DNA from: Bacillota bacterium
Lineage (GTDB): Bacteria; Bacillota; Clostridia; Peptostreptococcales; Thermotaleaceae
Assembly (NCBI GenBank): GCA_023623095.1
Contig: JAMNXX010000166.1
Span: 1 to 6,317 of the forward strand
Direction: 5' to 3'
DNA length: 6,317 bases
The position numbers and the translations under genes are program-made. This document shows positions 1 to 5,650 of this stretch, in pieces. Each line of letters begins with the position of its first letter. The first letter of the stretch is position 1. The notes below the pieces were generated by a model. The model ran no database searches, was not told where the DNA came from, and saw only the letters and a program-made list of their open reading frames with translations.

Positions 1-768
1 GATCCCGCACATTTTCCTATCGATACCGATCGTTTCTTTATTTATAGAAACTACAGTCCCAATGAAGATTGTGAAAGAATGTACTTCCAGAATCAAAATG
101 CGCTCAAGATCGACTTGATCCGGTTGACGATAGAAGAGTGGAAAAAGGAGGGATTATTGACAGAAGAAGAATATTTTTATTTGTTAGCTGCATTAATAGA
201 AGCTGTTCCTTACGTATCCAATATAGCAGGTGTATATGGTGCCTATTTAAAGCATTGGGATCGTCGAACATACAATCCTTTAATGTTAAAACATCCTGAA
301 CTTGTGGATAATGAGGAAGAAAATCCCTGTTATAATCAGGATGCGAATCAATTGGCCGGCAAAATAAAAGCAGATTTATTATATTGCGATCCGCCTTACA
401 ATGAAAGGCAGTATGTATCCAATTATCACATATTAGAAACCATAGCCAAATACGATTACCCTACCCTCAACGGGATAACGGGTATCCGAGCGTACGGAGA
501 GGAAGAAAAATCGCTGTATAGCAGGAAGAAAAAAGCCTCCATCGCTTTTGATGATTTGATTAAAAAAACAAAATGCAGATATATCCTGGTGAGCTATAAT
601 AATGAGGGGATTTTAAAGACAGAACAGATCGAGAAAATATTAAAGAAATACGGGAAAGCGGATACTTACAGATTCTATGAATATCCTTACAGACGGTACA
701 AAAATAAAATCACCAATCGAAGAAAAGGATTAAAGGAGCAACTCTTTTTTATAGAGAAAGAGGTGTAG
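1..768 (+). CDS. N6-adenine DNA methyltransferase module, D12 class (5' partial)
   Basis: The frame is open from base 1, so the gene begins left of the window; the ATG at 79 is internal. The 255 visible codons read as the C-terminal two thirds of a D12-class adenine methyltransferase, which transfers a methyl group from S-adenosylmethionine to N6 of adenine in a specific DNA site. The segment ERMYFQNQNALKID, then an EEYFYLLAALIEA helix and VYGAYLKHW, is typical of the family. The catalytic motif IV is YCDPPYNERQY, encoded from 382. The SAM-binding FxGxG motif and N-terminal GSK/GGK motif must lie upstream. The DPPYN-RQY form and the following YHILETIA resemble, from memory, the N-terminal domain of FokI-type methylases. 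The stop is TAG at 766-768, and the next methylase module continues in the same frame. A role in restriction-modification is inferred; no endonuclease is in view. Confidence 0.93.
   Translation, partial: DPAHFPIDTDRFFIYRNYSPNEDCERMYFQNQNALKIDLIRLTIEEWKKEGLLTEEEYFYLLAALIEAVPYVSNIAGVYGAYLKHWDRRTYNPLMLKHPELVDNEEENPCYNQDANQLAGKIKADLLYCDPPYNERQYVSNYHILETIAKYDYPTLNGITGIRAYGEEEKSLYSRKKKASIAFDDLIKKTKCRYILVSYNNEGILKTEQIEKILKKYGKADTYRFYEYPYRRYKNKITNRRKGLKEQLFFIEKEV
759..765 (+). promoter_or_regulatory. Possible ribosome-binding site for the second methylase module
   Basis: AGAGGTG lies at the very end of the first methylase frame and overlaps its last sense codons. It is the only Shine-Dalgarno-like sequence near the second module and is 30 bases from the ATG at 796, too far for normal initiation there. 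It is 6 bases from the in-frame ATA at 772. If used, it would point to a non-ATG start that keeps the conserved IKSP residues. Confidence 0.3.
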
Positions 769-795
769 AAAATAGAAAGCATTATAAAATCTCCC

Positions 796-1632
796 ATGAA
801 TTACATAGGAGGGAAATATAAAATCATCCGACAGATAAAAAATTATTTTCCCCCCAAAATCGATCTATTTGTGGACTTGTTTTGTGGGGGATTAGATGTA
901 GCAATCAATACAAAAGCAAAAAAAACCATTTGCAATGACTTAAACCACTATTTGATCGAAATCTATCGGGAATTTCAAAAACGAAGCATCGAAGAACTCT
1001 TAAATCATATCGACAGCAGGATTGAAGCGTACAAATTATCGAAAACAAATAAGGAAGGATATTTGGCATTTCGGGATTATTACAACAAAACGAGAAAGCC
1101 ATTGGACTTATTTGTGCTGGTAGCCCATTCATTTAATTATCAGTTCCGATTTAATGATGCACATGAATTTAATAATCCCTTCGGTGCAAATCGAAGTTAT
1201 TTTAATCATGTTATGAGGCGCAATTTAATCAAGATGCATCAAAGGATTCAAAACTATCAATTCATGTCGGTGGATTTTAGGGATTTTGATACAAGGATAT
1301 TGGACAGCAACAGTTTTGTCTATTGCGATCCGCCTTATACGCTGTCTGTCGGGTCTTATAACGATGGAAAAAGAGGGTTTAAAGGATGGGGAATACAGGA
1401 TGATCTGGATTTATTTGATTTTTTAGATCGTTTGAATCGCAAGGGGATAAAATTTGCTTTGTCCAATGTAATCGAACATAAAGGGGCAAATCATCAGGAA
1501 TTGACGGAATGGTCAAAACAATACAACAAATATGATATCGATAAAAATTATGATTATTGCAATTATCAAAAGAAAAACCAAAAAACAGCAACGCAGGAAG
1601 TTTTGATTACGAATTTTCAGTTTAGAAGATAA
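796..1632 (+). CDS. N6-adenine DNA methyltransferase module, D12 class (Dam-like)
   Basis: This is a D12-class N6-adenine methyltransferase. Motif X is NYIGGKYKII at residues 2-11, motif I is FVDLFCGG near residues 25-32, and motif IV is YCDPPY with DPPY at residues 178-181. The C-terminal part has LSNVIEHKGANHQEL, then NYDYCNYQKK and EVLITNF, a common ending in this class. The start is uncertain. The ATG at 796 has no Shine-Dalgarno sequence in front (the preceding bases are CTCCC). The frame is open back to 769, directly after the TAG stop of the upstream module, and reads IESIIKSPM; IKSP belongs to the conserved family N-terminus. Either translation begins at a rare codon (ATA 772 or ATT 781) behind the AGAGGTG at 759-765, or this was the second half of one fused protein. 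The two modules would together methylate both strands of an asymmetric site, as in FokI-type systems (inference). Confidence 0.93.
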   Translation: MNYIGGKYKIIRQIKNYFPPKIDLFVDLFCGGLDVAINTKAKKTICNDLNHYLIEIYREFQKRSIEELLNHIDSRIEAYKLSKTNKEGYLAFRDYYNKTRKPLDLFVLVAHSFNYQFRFNDAHEFNNPFGANRSYFNHVMRRNLIKMHQRIQNYQFMSVDFRDFDTRILDSNSFVYCDPPYTLSVGSYNDGKRGFKGWGIQDDLDLFDFLDRLNRKGIKFALSNVIEHKGANHQELTEWSKQYNKYDIDKNYDYCNYQKKNQKTATQEVLITNFQFRR

Positions 1633-1645
1633 AATGCCGGATATC

Positions 1646-1689
1646 CTTTGCACAGCGATACTCTATTTGTAATGTTTTGCTGTCCAAAG
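1646..1689. other. Stable hairpin (11-bp stem, one mismatch) downstream of the methylase
   Basis: CTTTGCACAGC at 1646-1656 pairs with GCTGTCCAAAG at 1679-1689, with one C-C mismatch and a 22-base loop. It starts 14 bases after the methylase stop. There is no T-run on either side, so it is not an obvious intrinsic terminator. It could protect an mRNA 3' end or be a folded element left at a cassette boundary. It is flanked by two perfect palindromes, GGATATCC (1639-1646) and GATGGCCATC (1698-1707). Confidence 0.5.
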
Positions 1690-1787
1690 CGATAAAGATG
1701 GCCATCAAATAAGGATACAAAGAAGGAATTTGGGAAAAATAAAAAGGGGAGGTATATAAGAAATAAACAAAAATAGGAGATGAGGAT

Positions 1788-2000
1788 ATGAAAAATATCA
1801 TTAGAGCACATGGGATAAGAGAACGCATTATGGAGGATTTAATAGAATTGAACGGTTTTCATGAAGTCACCGATCGGGAAATCAGCCTTGTAACACAACC
1901 TGAGTGGAAGACGATTCTTTCAAAACACTATCCTCATATGGACTTAGAGGATAAACACGTGAGCGTGGATCTTGATGAGGAAATTATTATATTGGAGTGA
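1788..2000 (+). CDS. Small acidic protein of unknown function (70 aa)
   Basis: I do not recognise this family. The start is well supported: AGGAG at 1775-1779 sits 8 bases before the ATG. The 70-residue product is soluble and acidic, with a predicted helical N-terminal half (RERIMEDLIELNGF) and a C-terminal end rich in acidic and branched residues (VDLDEEIIILE). It has no cysteine, no signal peptide and no membrane segment. It lies 155 bases after the methylase gene on the same strand, beyond a stable hairpin, so it may be a separate transcription unit. A second SD-like run, GGGGAGG at 1746-1752, has no start codon at usable distance. A further short ORF follows at 2005. A link to the methylase is possible by position only. 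Confidence 0.7.
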   Translation: MKNIIRAHGIRERIMEDLIELNGFHEVTDREISLVTQPEWKTILSKHYPHMDLEDKHVSVDLDEEIIILE

Positions 2001-2004
2001 AGGC

Positions 2005-2082
2005 ATGTGTTCTAAGTCTGAAATCATAAAACATCAGGAATGGGTTCTTCCAAATGGAACAAAGCAAAAAAATGACAGATAA
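2005..2082 (+). CDS. Possible 25-aa peptide coupled to the preceding gene
   Basis: A short ORF begins 4 bases after the stop of the 70-codon gene. GGAG at 1994-1997, inside the last codons of that gene, is 7 bases from the ATG, which is good spacing for coupled translation. The product starts MCSKSEIIKHQEWVLPNG and is basic and hydrophilic. It may be a genuine microprotein or the remnant of a longer gene. The evidence is only the ribosome-binding site and spacing; I do not recognise the sequence. Confidence 0.35.
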   Translation: MCSKSEIIKHQEWVLPNGTKQKNDR

Positions 2083-2141
2083 GTTGTAAATACTTTGGAA
2101 TGAAAGAGTACAATCAAATTGTTTAAGCCTTATAGATATGT

Positions 2142-2171
2142 AAAAAAGCCCTGCTAATAAAAGGGCTCTTT
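2142..2171 (-). terminator. Rho-independent terminator of uppP
   Basis: AGCCCT (2147-2152) and AGGGCT (2162-2167) form a 6-bp stem around a 9-base loop. Read on the minus strand it is followed by a run of T's (A's at 2142-2147 on plus), which fits termination of uppP about 85 bases after its stop. On the plus strand only a short T-run follows (CTCTTTG), so it may also weakly end the 1788-2082 unit. The 85 bases between it and the uppP stop show no further gene. Confidence 0.75.
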
Positions 2172-2256
2172 GTATATGTCGGGTTTAAAAGAAATTTGAT
2201 AATTTCGCCGGCAAATCGTAAAGATGAAGAAATATGCCTTAAAGCTCCGTTCACAA

Positions 2257-3081
2257 TTAGTCGAATAATACAAAATATCCTACAACCAATAAACCTAGAG
2301 CGATGCGATACCAACCAAAGGCTTTAAAGTCGTTGTTTTTAATATATCCGAGTAAAAACTTAATCGCGATAACAGAAACAAAAAAGGCGACAACCATACC
2401 GGTTAAAAGGATGGCCAGTTCGATTCCGGTAAAAGAAAATCCGAATTTAACCAATTTTAATCCACTGGCTCCGAACATCACCGGGATAGACAGGAAAAAT
2501 GAATATTCTGCAGCGATGTGGCGAGAAGAGCCAAGCAGAATCCCTCCTAAAATCGTTGCCCCTGAACGGGATGTTCCCGGGATTAAAGATAATACTTGAA
2601 ATACCCCGATCAAAAAAGCTTTTACATAGGTCAAATCATCAAAGGATCTTATCCTACTGATTCGCCGTTTGTTGCGATTTTCGATGATGATAAACAAAAT
2701 ACCATAAAGAATTAGCATCACAGCCACTGTTTGATAATTGTATAAATGTTCATTGAGCCAATCATCAAATAACAATCCAAATACTGCAGCCGGGATCACC
2801 CCAATAATCACTTTATACCAGATACGGATGGCTTCTTTCTTTTGCAATCTTGTTTTGCCGGGCGAAAACGGATTCAGCTTATGAAAATAAAGGAGGACGA
2901 CAGCCATAATGGCGCCTAGCTGAATGACTACAAAAAACATTTCTTTAAACGCTTCCGAAGCATTGAGCTGGATAAACTCTTCAACCAAAATCATGTGACC
3001 GGTGCTGCTGATTGGCAACCATTCCGTAATTCCTTCGACGATTCCTAAAAAAACCGCTTTTAATAATTCGGTAATGAACAT
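2257..3081 (-). CDS. uppP: Undecaprenyl-diphosphatase UppP (BacA family)
   Basis: An integral membrane enzyme that removes one phosphate from undecaprenyl diphosphate, recycling the lipid carrier used for peptidoglycan and other wall polymers; extra copies give bacitracin resistance. Both signature regions are present. The first is [14 protein letters not shown] at residues 16-29, with the E16xxxE20 pair, S26 and H29. The second is PGTSRS at residues 168-173, with the conserved arginine at 172. Several hydrophobic segments, including residues 50-66, 90-104, 118-132 and the C-terminus, fit the multi-span topology. At 274 residues it has normal family length and looks intact. The start is fixed by GGAGGG (3090-3095 on plus, as CCCTCC) 8 bases before the ATG. 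It appears monocistronic: it lies downstream of another gene's terminator and has its own terminator after it. I see no convincing promoter in the 3082-3198 leader. Confidence 0.97.
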   Translation of the reverse strand: MFITELLKAVFLGIVEGITEWLPISSTGHMILVEEFIQLNASEAFKEMFFVVIQLGAIMAVVLLYFHKLNPFSPGKTRLQKKEAIRIWYKVIIGVIPAAVFGLLFDDWLNEHLYNYQTVAVMLILYGILFIIIENRNKRRISRIRSFDDLTYVKAFLIGVFQVLSLIPGTSRSGATILGGILLGSSRHIAAEYSFFLSIPVMFGASGLKLVKFGFSFTGIELAILLTGMVVAFFVSVIAIKFLLGYIKNNDFKAFGWYRIALGLLVVGYFVLFD

Positions 3082-3198
3082 ATTATTTTCCCTCCATATC
3101 CTCGTATCATAACCAGTTTATGAACTCCTTTATTCCCTTATGCGAATCAACGCTTCACAAATATAAATTCTATCATGCTTTAATGAATATGGAAATAG

Positions 3199-3243
3199 AA
3201 AAAGCGGCCTACAGAAGAATAATTCCTGTGGGACGCTTTTTTT
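3199..3243 (-). terminator. Strong hairpin terminator after the DUF6976-like gene
   Basis: Bases 3199-3214 pair with 3226-3241: an A5/T5 base, GCG/CGC, one mismatch, CC/GG, then ACAG/CTGT closing an 11-base loop. It begins just past the stop of the minus-strand gene at 3245. T-runs exist on both sides (7 on plus, 5 on minus). The minus-strand gene is its natural client, separating that operon from uppP. Confidence 0.85.
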
Positions 3244-3244
3244 A

Positions 3245-4219
3245 TTACTTGTTGACAATCTCTGCATATACCAATGTTTGATTCAATAATATATATGCGA
3301 TTTCTCCAAAAGTTACCGGTCCGGCAAAAGGTGGCGTTGCTTTATTGTCAAGTTTACCATAAAGATAATTTAAAACGCAGTTGCAAGAAAAGATCGGTTT
3401 GAAATCATGAAACTCTTGCAGACGTTCATGAAAGCTTTCTGCATAGTCGCTGATAGGACGTGCAAAATGATATTCCTTTCCTGCAAATACAGGGGCATAA
3501 AAATCCACGGTGGAATTTTCCTTAGAAACGGATTTGATAGATACATTTACCAATACGCTGTTATAATCTGCAATTAACGGTAATTTGGTATCAATGTTAT
3601 TTTCTAAGATATAGTCAGAAAAAATTACTTCTTTTCCGTTGACCAAGCATTTCGTTACGGATAAACTATCTTCCATAAACTCGATTTTTGTATCATTCTC
3701 ATCGATATTAAAAATATTGATAATTCCGAGTGAAGCGATTTCATCATCGGGCAAGCAAATATGTAATGCAACTGCTTTGTCCCAATAAGATGCACCGCTT
3801 ATCCCATCATAAACCTTTGCCCTCGAATCAGTGGAAAGATCGAATCCGGAAATCCAACCGATTGTCGGATTCATTAATAAATCGTCTGAATATGGTGCTT
3901 CCTTCGCATAAAATACAGCAACATCACTTGCAAAAGGCATAATCAAAAATGTTATTCCATTTGGATAGGCATCTTTTGTTATGTCAAATATATTATCCTT
4001 ATTATACACTACGGTTTTATAGTCTATTGCGCAGGAGATCTCATCTACAAACAATTTATCTTTGGAAGTAATGCCCCCCTGTTCTGTGATAAAGTAAGGG
4101 GTAGTTCCTGCAATCCATTTGCCTTTTGGCAATTGAGCCAGTAACGATTCGTCGGCTGCGATGTGCAAAATCTTGCCTTCTTCGATCAATTGTATTGCCT
4201 GTTCAAGATTGACAAACAT
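3245..4219 (-). CDS. Conserved protein of unknown function, DUF6976/FIST-like
   Basis: A 324-residue soluble protein with no signal peptide or membrane segments. The N-terminus has GKILHIAADESLLAQLPKG followed by KWIAGTTPYF (residues 34-43). The C-terminus has FSCNCVLNYLYG and then GPVTFGEIAYILLNQTLVY. From memory these match the DUF6976 family, whose C-terminal cysteine and GP-TFGEIAY segment recall the FIST sensory domain. That assignment is by recollection, not a search. FIST-type domains are thought to bind small ligands in signalling; no ligand can be named here. The two close cysteines in FSCNC are the residues most likely to matter. The start is fixed by TAGGAGGG 6 bases before the ATG; the TAG of that site is the stop codon of the upstream coiled-coil gene, so the two are translated as one operon. 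It ends just before a strong terminator. Confidence 0.8.
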   Translation of the reverse strand: MFVNLEQAIQLIEEGKILHIAADESLLAQLPKGKWIAGTTPYFITEQGGITSKDKLFVDEISCAIDYKTVVYNKDNIFDITKDAYPNGITFLIMPFASDVAVFYAKEAPYSDDLLMNPTIGWISGFDLSTDSRAKVYDGISGASYWDKAVALHICLPDDEIASLGIINIFNIDENDTKIEFMEDSLSVTKCLVNGKEVIFSDYILENNIDTKLPLIADYNSVLVNVSIKSVSKENSTVDFYAPVFAGKEYHFARPISDYAESFHERLQEFHDFKPIFSCNCVLNYLYGKLDNKATPPFAGPVTFGEIAYILLNQTLVYAEIVNK

Positions 4220-4230
4220 ATCCTTCCCTC

Positions 4231-4452
4231 CTATAAATTTTTCAATGCTTCAATATCCTTTTTGACAATCGAATTATATTTTTTTAAAAAAGATTCCATT
4301 TCTTGCAGACAATTTTTTAATTCTTCCGGCGTCTGGTTTGCTGCATACTTTTTCTGCAATCTAGAAATTAATAGATTTAATCCCAAAACAGAGGACTCAT
4401 ACTTTGCCTGCTTTTTAATTAATTTCTCAAACTTGCTGTTTAGCTCCTCCAT
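4231..4452 (-). CDS. Small coiled-coil protein (73 aa)
   Basis: The product begins MEELNSKFEKLIKKQ. It is almost entirely charged-helical with leucine/isoleucine spacing typical of a coiled coil, interrupted near NQTPEE by a turn, so a two-helix hairpin is likely. It has no cysteine and no membrane segment. I chose this start over the in-frame ATG seven codons upstream (4473) because AAAGGGGG lies 8 bases before it, whereas the upstream ATG has no ribosome-binding site. Its stop TAG forms the first bases of the ribosome-binding site of the DUF6976-like gene 11 bases downstream, so translation of the two is probably coupled. It may partner or scaffold the downstream protein (inference from position). 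The family is not recognised. Confidence 0.75.
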   Translation of the reverse strand: MEELNSKFEKLIKKQAKYESSVLGLNLLISRLQKKYAANQTPEELKNCLQEMESFLKKYNSIVKKDIEALKNL

Positions 4453-4460
4453 ACGATTAA

Positions 4461-4468
4461 CCCCCTTT
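4461..4468 (-). promoter_or_regulatory. Ribosome-binding site that decides the coiled-coil gene start
   Basis: Minus-strand AAAGGGGG is 8 bases upstream of the ATG at 4452 and falls inside the longer reading from 4473. The shorter form of the protein is therefore the likelier product. Confidence 0.65.
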
Positions 4469-4596
4469 TCCATTTTGCTATTTTATTTTCCTATCAGCAA
4501 ATATTGCTGCTGTTTCGTTCGCAAGGGTTTCCATCTTATAAAAAATTTACATAAAGATAAAAACAATATCATTCCTCACTAGATCAATAAATACTA

Positions 4597-4611
4597 TATC
4601 AAATCTTGATA
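4597..4611. promoter_or_regulatory. Inverted repeat, possible operator
   Basis: TATCAA, 3 bases, TTGATA: a perfect 6-bp palindromic repeat in the divergent region, 145 bases upstream of the coiled-coil gene start. Its size and symmetry fit a dimeric repressor site, but short A+T-rich repeats also arise by chance. Confidence 0.25.
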
Positions 4612-4662
4612 GAAAACTACATATTTTTATAAAAATCTCCAAAAAAATCCTTAACAGATCCT

Positions 4663-4860
4663 ATGTCTAACTTTAGGAAAGCAGCTGTTTCGGGCGGTTT
4701 TCCAGGTTCGGATATTGACGAAAGTTTTAAATTCAATCACAATTCTAAAGAAAACAGGAAAATCAATGGGCGAGCCCTTCCAAATTCGTTAACAATAAAA
4801 ACGTTAGAGCTTGTAGCAAAAAATAGGGAGGGGACGTATTATATGATTGAAGATAGATGA
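4663..4860 (+). pseudogene. Doubtful 65-codon ORF, possibly a gene remnant
   Basis: The reading frame starts MSNFRKAAVSGGF and ends NREGTYYMIEDR. The ATG has no ribosome-binding site, and no family is recognised. The middle is polar and low in hydrophobic residues; the last 30 codons (from NGRALPN) look more protein-like. A strong SD, AGGGAGGGG at 4825-4833, lies inside the frame 9 bases before an in-frame ATG at 4843, which encodes only MIEDR before the stop. This looks more like a decayed or truncated gene, or a leader, than an active 65-aa gene. It is in the same frame as, and 60 bases upstream of, the cysteine-rich gene at 4921. Confidence 0.25.
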
Positions 4861-4904
4861 TATGCAATAGAATTTTTTATAAAAACACAAGAAATATTGT
4901 TCAT

Positions 4905-4912
4905 GAGGAGGG
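4905..4912 (+). promoter_or_regulatory. Ribosome-binding site that decides the 136-aa cysteine-rich gene start
   Basis: GAGGAGGG is 8 bases upstream of the ATG at 4921. The open frame reaches back to a TTG at 4897 and an ATG at 4903, but this site lies inside those extensions, so 4921 is the likely start. Confidence 0.75.
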
Positions 4913-4920
4913 AATTGGTC

Positions 4921-5331
4921 ATGGCATGGCAAATTGATTATACCCATTGTGTTTCAGAAGGCAATTGTAAAAAATACCCTTGTGGAAAAGAAAAATATAA
5001 AAGCAAAGGATGTAATTTTTGCCATCTCTTAAAAGATCATATCGGAGAATATGTAAGAGTAGGCGTTGTTTGCAATTGCGATACGAATAATCATATCTAT
5101 CGGGATGGATATATTCAGAGAGGCTCCTTTTGCTTTGGCACGATAAGATTGTTTGACAGCGCGGAAGGCGGAAATGTCATATTTACCGCTTGCTGTGACG
5201 ATATCTTTGAAGTATATCTTTTCCCAGTCGGAGGAAATACAATCGATATCCCGACCATGGTGGAACAACGCCTGAACTTCTTGGAAAGGTTGCAAGGAAA
5301 TTCGCAGAAGGAGGAGACAACAAATGCGTGA
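4921..5331 (+). CDS. Cysteine-rich small protein A (136 aa), possible spore-surface protein
   Basis: Not a family I can name. It has ten cysteines in 136 residues. The N-terminal part has four spaced cysteines leading to CNFC (HC-x5-C-x4-C, then GCNFC), which could bind a metal or form disulfides. The second half has GEYVRVGVVCNC, then FCFGTIRLFD and TACCDDIFEV, a beta-rich block ending in a CC pair. There is no signal peptide or membrane segment, so it is cytoplasmic or assembled from inside, for example on a spore surface; that role is inferred from its cysteine content. The C-terminal 25 residues are polar and likely flexible. The downstream gene overlaps it by 8 bases and encodes a shorter paralogue with the same CCD-I core. 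It could alternatively be a zinc-binding regulatory protein. Confidence 0.8.
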   Translation: MAWQIDYTHCVSEGNCKKYPCGKEKYKSKGCNFCHLLKDHIGEYVRVGVVCNCDTNNHIYRDGYIQRGSFCFGTIRLFDSAEGGNVIFTACCDDIFEVYLFPVGGNTIDIPTMVEQRLNFLERLQGNSQKEETTNA

Positions 5332-5542
5332 ATATCAAGAGGGTTGCGACATTTGTAAAACTCTCGTAAGAGATTATGAGGGAAGAGACGTATTTATAAA
5401 ATTTAAATGCCCTGATTATTTTGGCACAGCTGGAAGAATTGTGAAGGTGAAAGACAATCTTGTGATATTGGACTATATCGGCGGCGGAACAAGCATTACT
5501 TGCTGCGACAATATCTGCTATGTGGTACCCTATGTTCCATGA
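5324..5542 (+). CDS. Cysteine-rich small protein B (72 aa), paralogue of A
   Basis: A 72-residue protein with six cysteines: CDIC near the N-terminus, one in FKCPDYF, and TCCDNIC near the C-terminus. It aligns by eye with the second half of protein A: C-LVRDYEG with CHLLKDHIG, FGTAGRIVKV with FGTIRLF, and ITCCDNICYV with TACCDDIFEV. The shared plan suggests a short beta-barrel-like fold (SH3-like or similar, inference) closed by the CC pair. The start is clear: AAGGAGGAG ends 7 bases before the ATG, within the last codons of gene A, and the 8-base overlap implies coupled translation and matched amounts. It is followed by a terminator. The function is unknown; co-assembly with A is the simplest reading. 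Confidence 0.8.
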   Translation: MREYQEGCDICKTLVRDYEGRDVFIKFKCPDYFGTAGRIVKVKDNLVILDYIGGGTSITCCDNICYVVPYVP

Positions 5543-5604
5543 TGCCGGTTTTAGGCAAATCTGAGTATGTAAATTCTGCAGGATATTTTCAATGAAATTG
5601 TAGC

Positions 5605-5650
5605 AAAAAAAGCCTGAATCTTCTCAATGATGAAGTGTTCAGGCTTTTTT
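5605..5650. terminator. Bidirectional rho-independent terminator
   Basis: AGCCTGAA (5611-5618) pairs with TTCAGGCT (5638-5645), extended by an A-run at 5605-5610 and a T-run through 5650. Inside the loop CTTC/GAAG (5620-5623 with 5632-5635) can pair too. T-runs on both strands suit the two converging operons: the cysteine-rich pair on plus, and crcB with its 46-codon partner on minus. The stop codon of the latter overlaps the T-run. Confidence 0.9.

Larger units (their letters stand above)
4453..4920. other. A+T-rich divergent intergenic region
   Basis: This gap separates the minus-strand coiled-coil operon from the plus-strand cysteine-rich operon, so both operons' promoters should lie here. 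I see no convincing sigma-A promoter in either direction. It contains a 6-bp inverted repeat with a 3-base centre at 4597-4611 (TATCAA-ATC-TTGATA), plus another ATCAA just to its left (4583-4587); this could be an operator. The right half carries a doubtful ORF (4663-4860) and a strong ribosome-binding site before a five-codon stub. Sporulation-sigma promoters are possible but I could not identify one. Confidence 0.5.

Noticed and set aside
79..81. ATG at 79 as the start of the first methylase
   Set aside because: The frame is open to base 1 with family-typical residues before it (NYSPNEDCERMYF), and the SAM-binding motifs would be missing. The gene continues left of the window.
1648..1675. 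TTGCAC-16-TAATGT as a promoter for the 1788 gene
   Set aside because: The -35 match is only three of six bases, and the bases are part of the hairpin stem and loop.
1617..1828. Two minus-strand hydrophobic frames over the 1633-1787 gap
   Set aside because: They are A+T-rich phenylalanine/tyrosine-heavy frames with no ribosome-binding site, overlapping the methylase end and the well-supported gene at 1788.
2303..2599. 98-codon plus-strand open frame
   Set aside because: It lies wholly antisense to uppP, which is strongly conserved, and has no initiation signal.
4163..4582. Long plus-strand open frame rich in phenylalanine
   Set aside because: It is the antisense shadow of the coiled-coil gene and the start of the DUF6976-like gene; it has no ribosome-binding site.
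4755..4857. Resemblance of NGRALPN and following residues to the start of paired-type/transposase helix-turn-helix domains (NGRPLPN)
   Set aside because: The match covers only about seven residues, the frame ends soon after, and no terminal repeats or transposase remain nearby. It is too weak to claim a mobile element.
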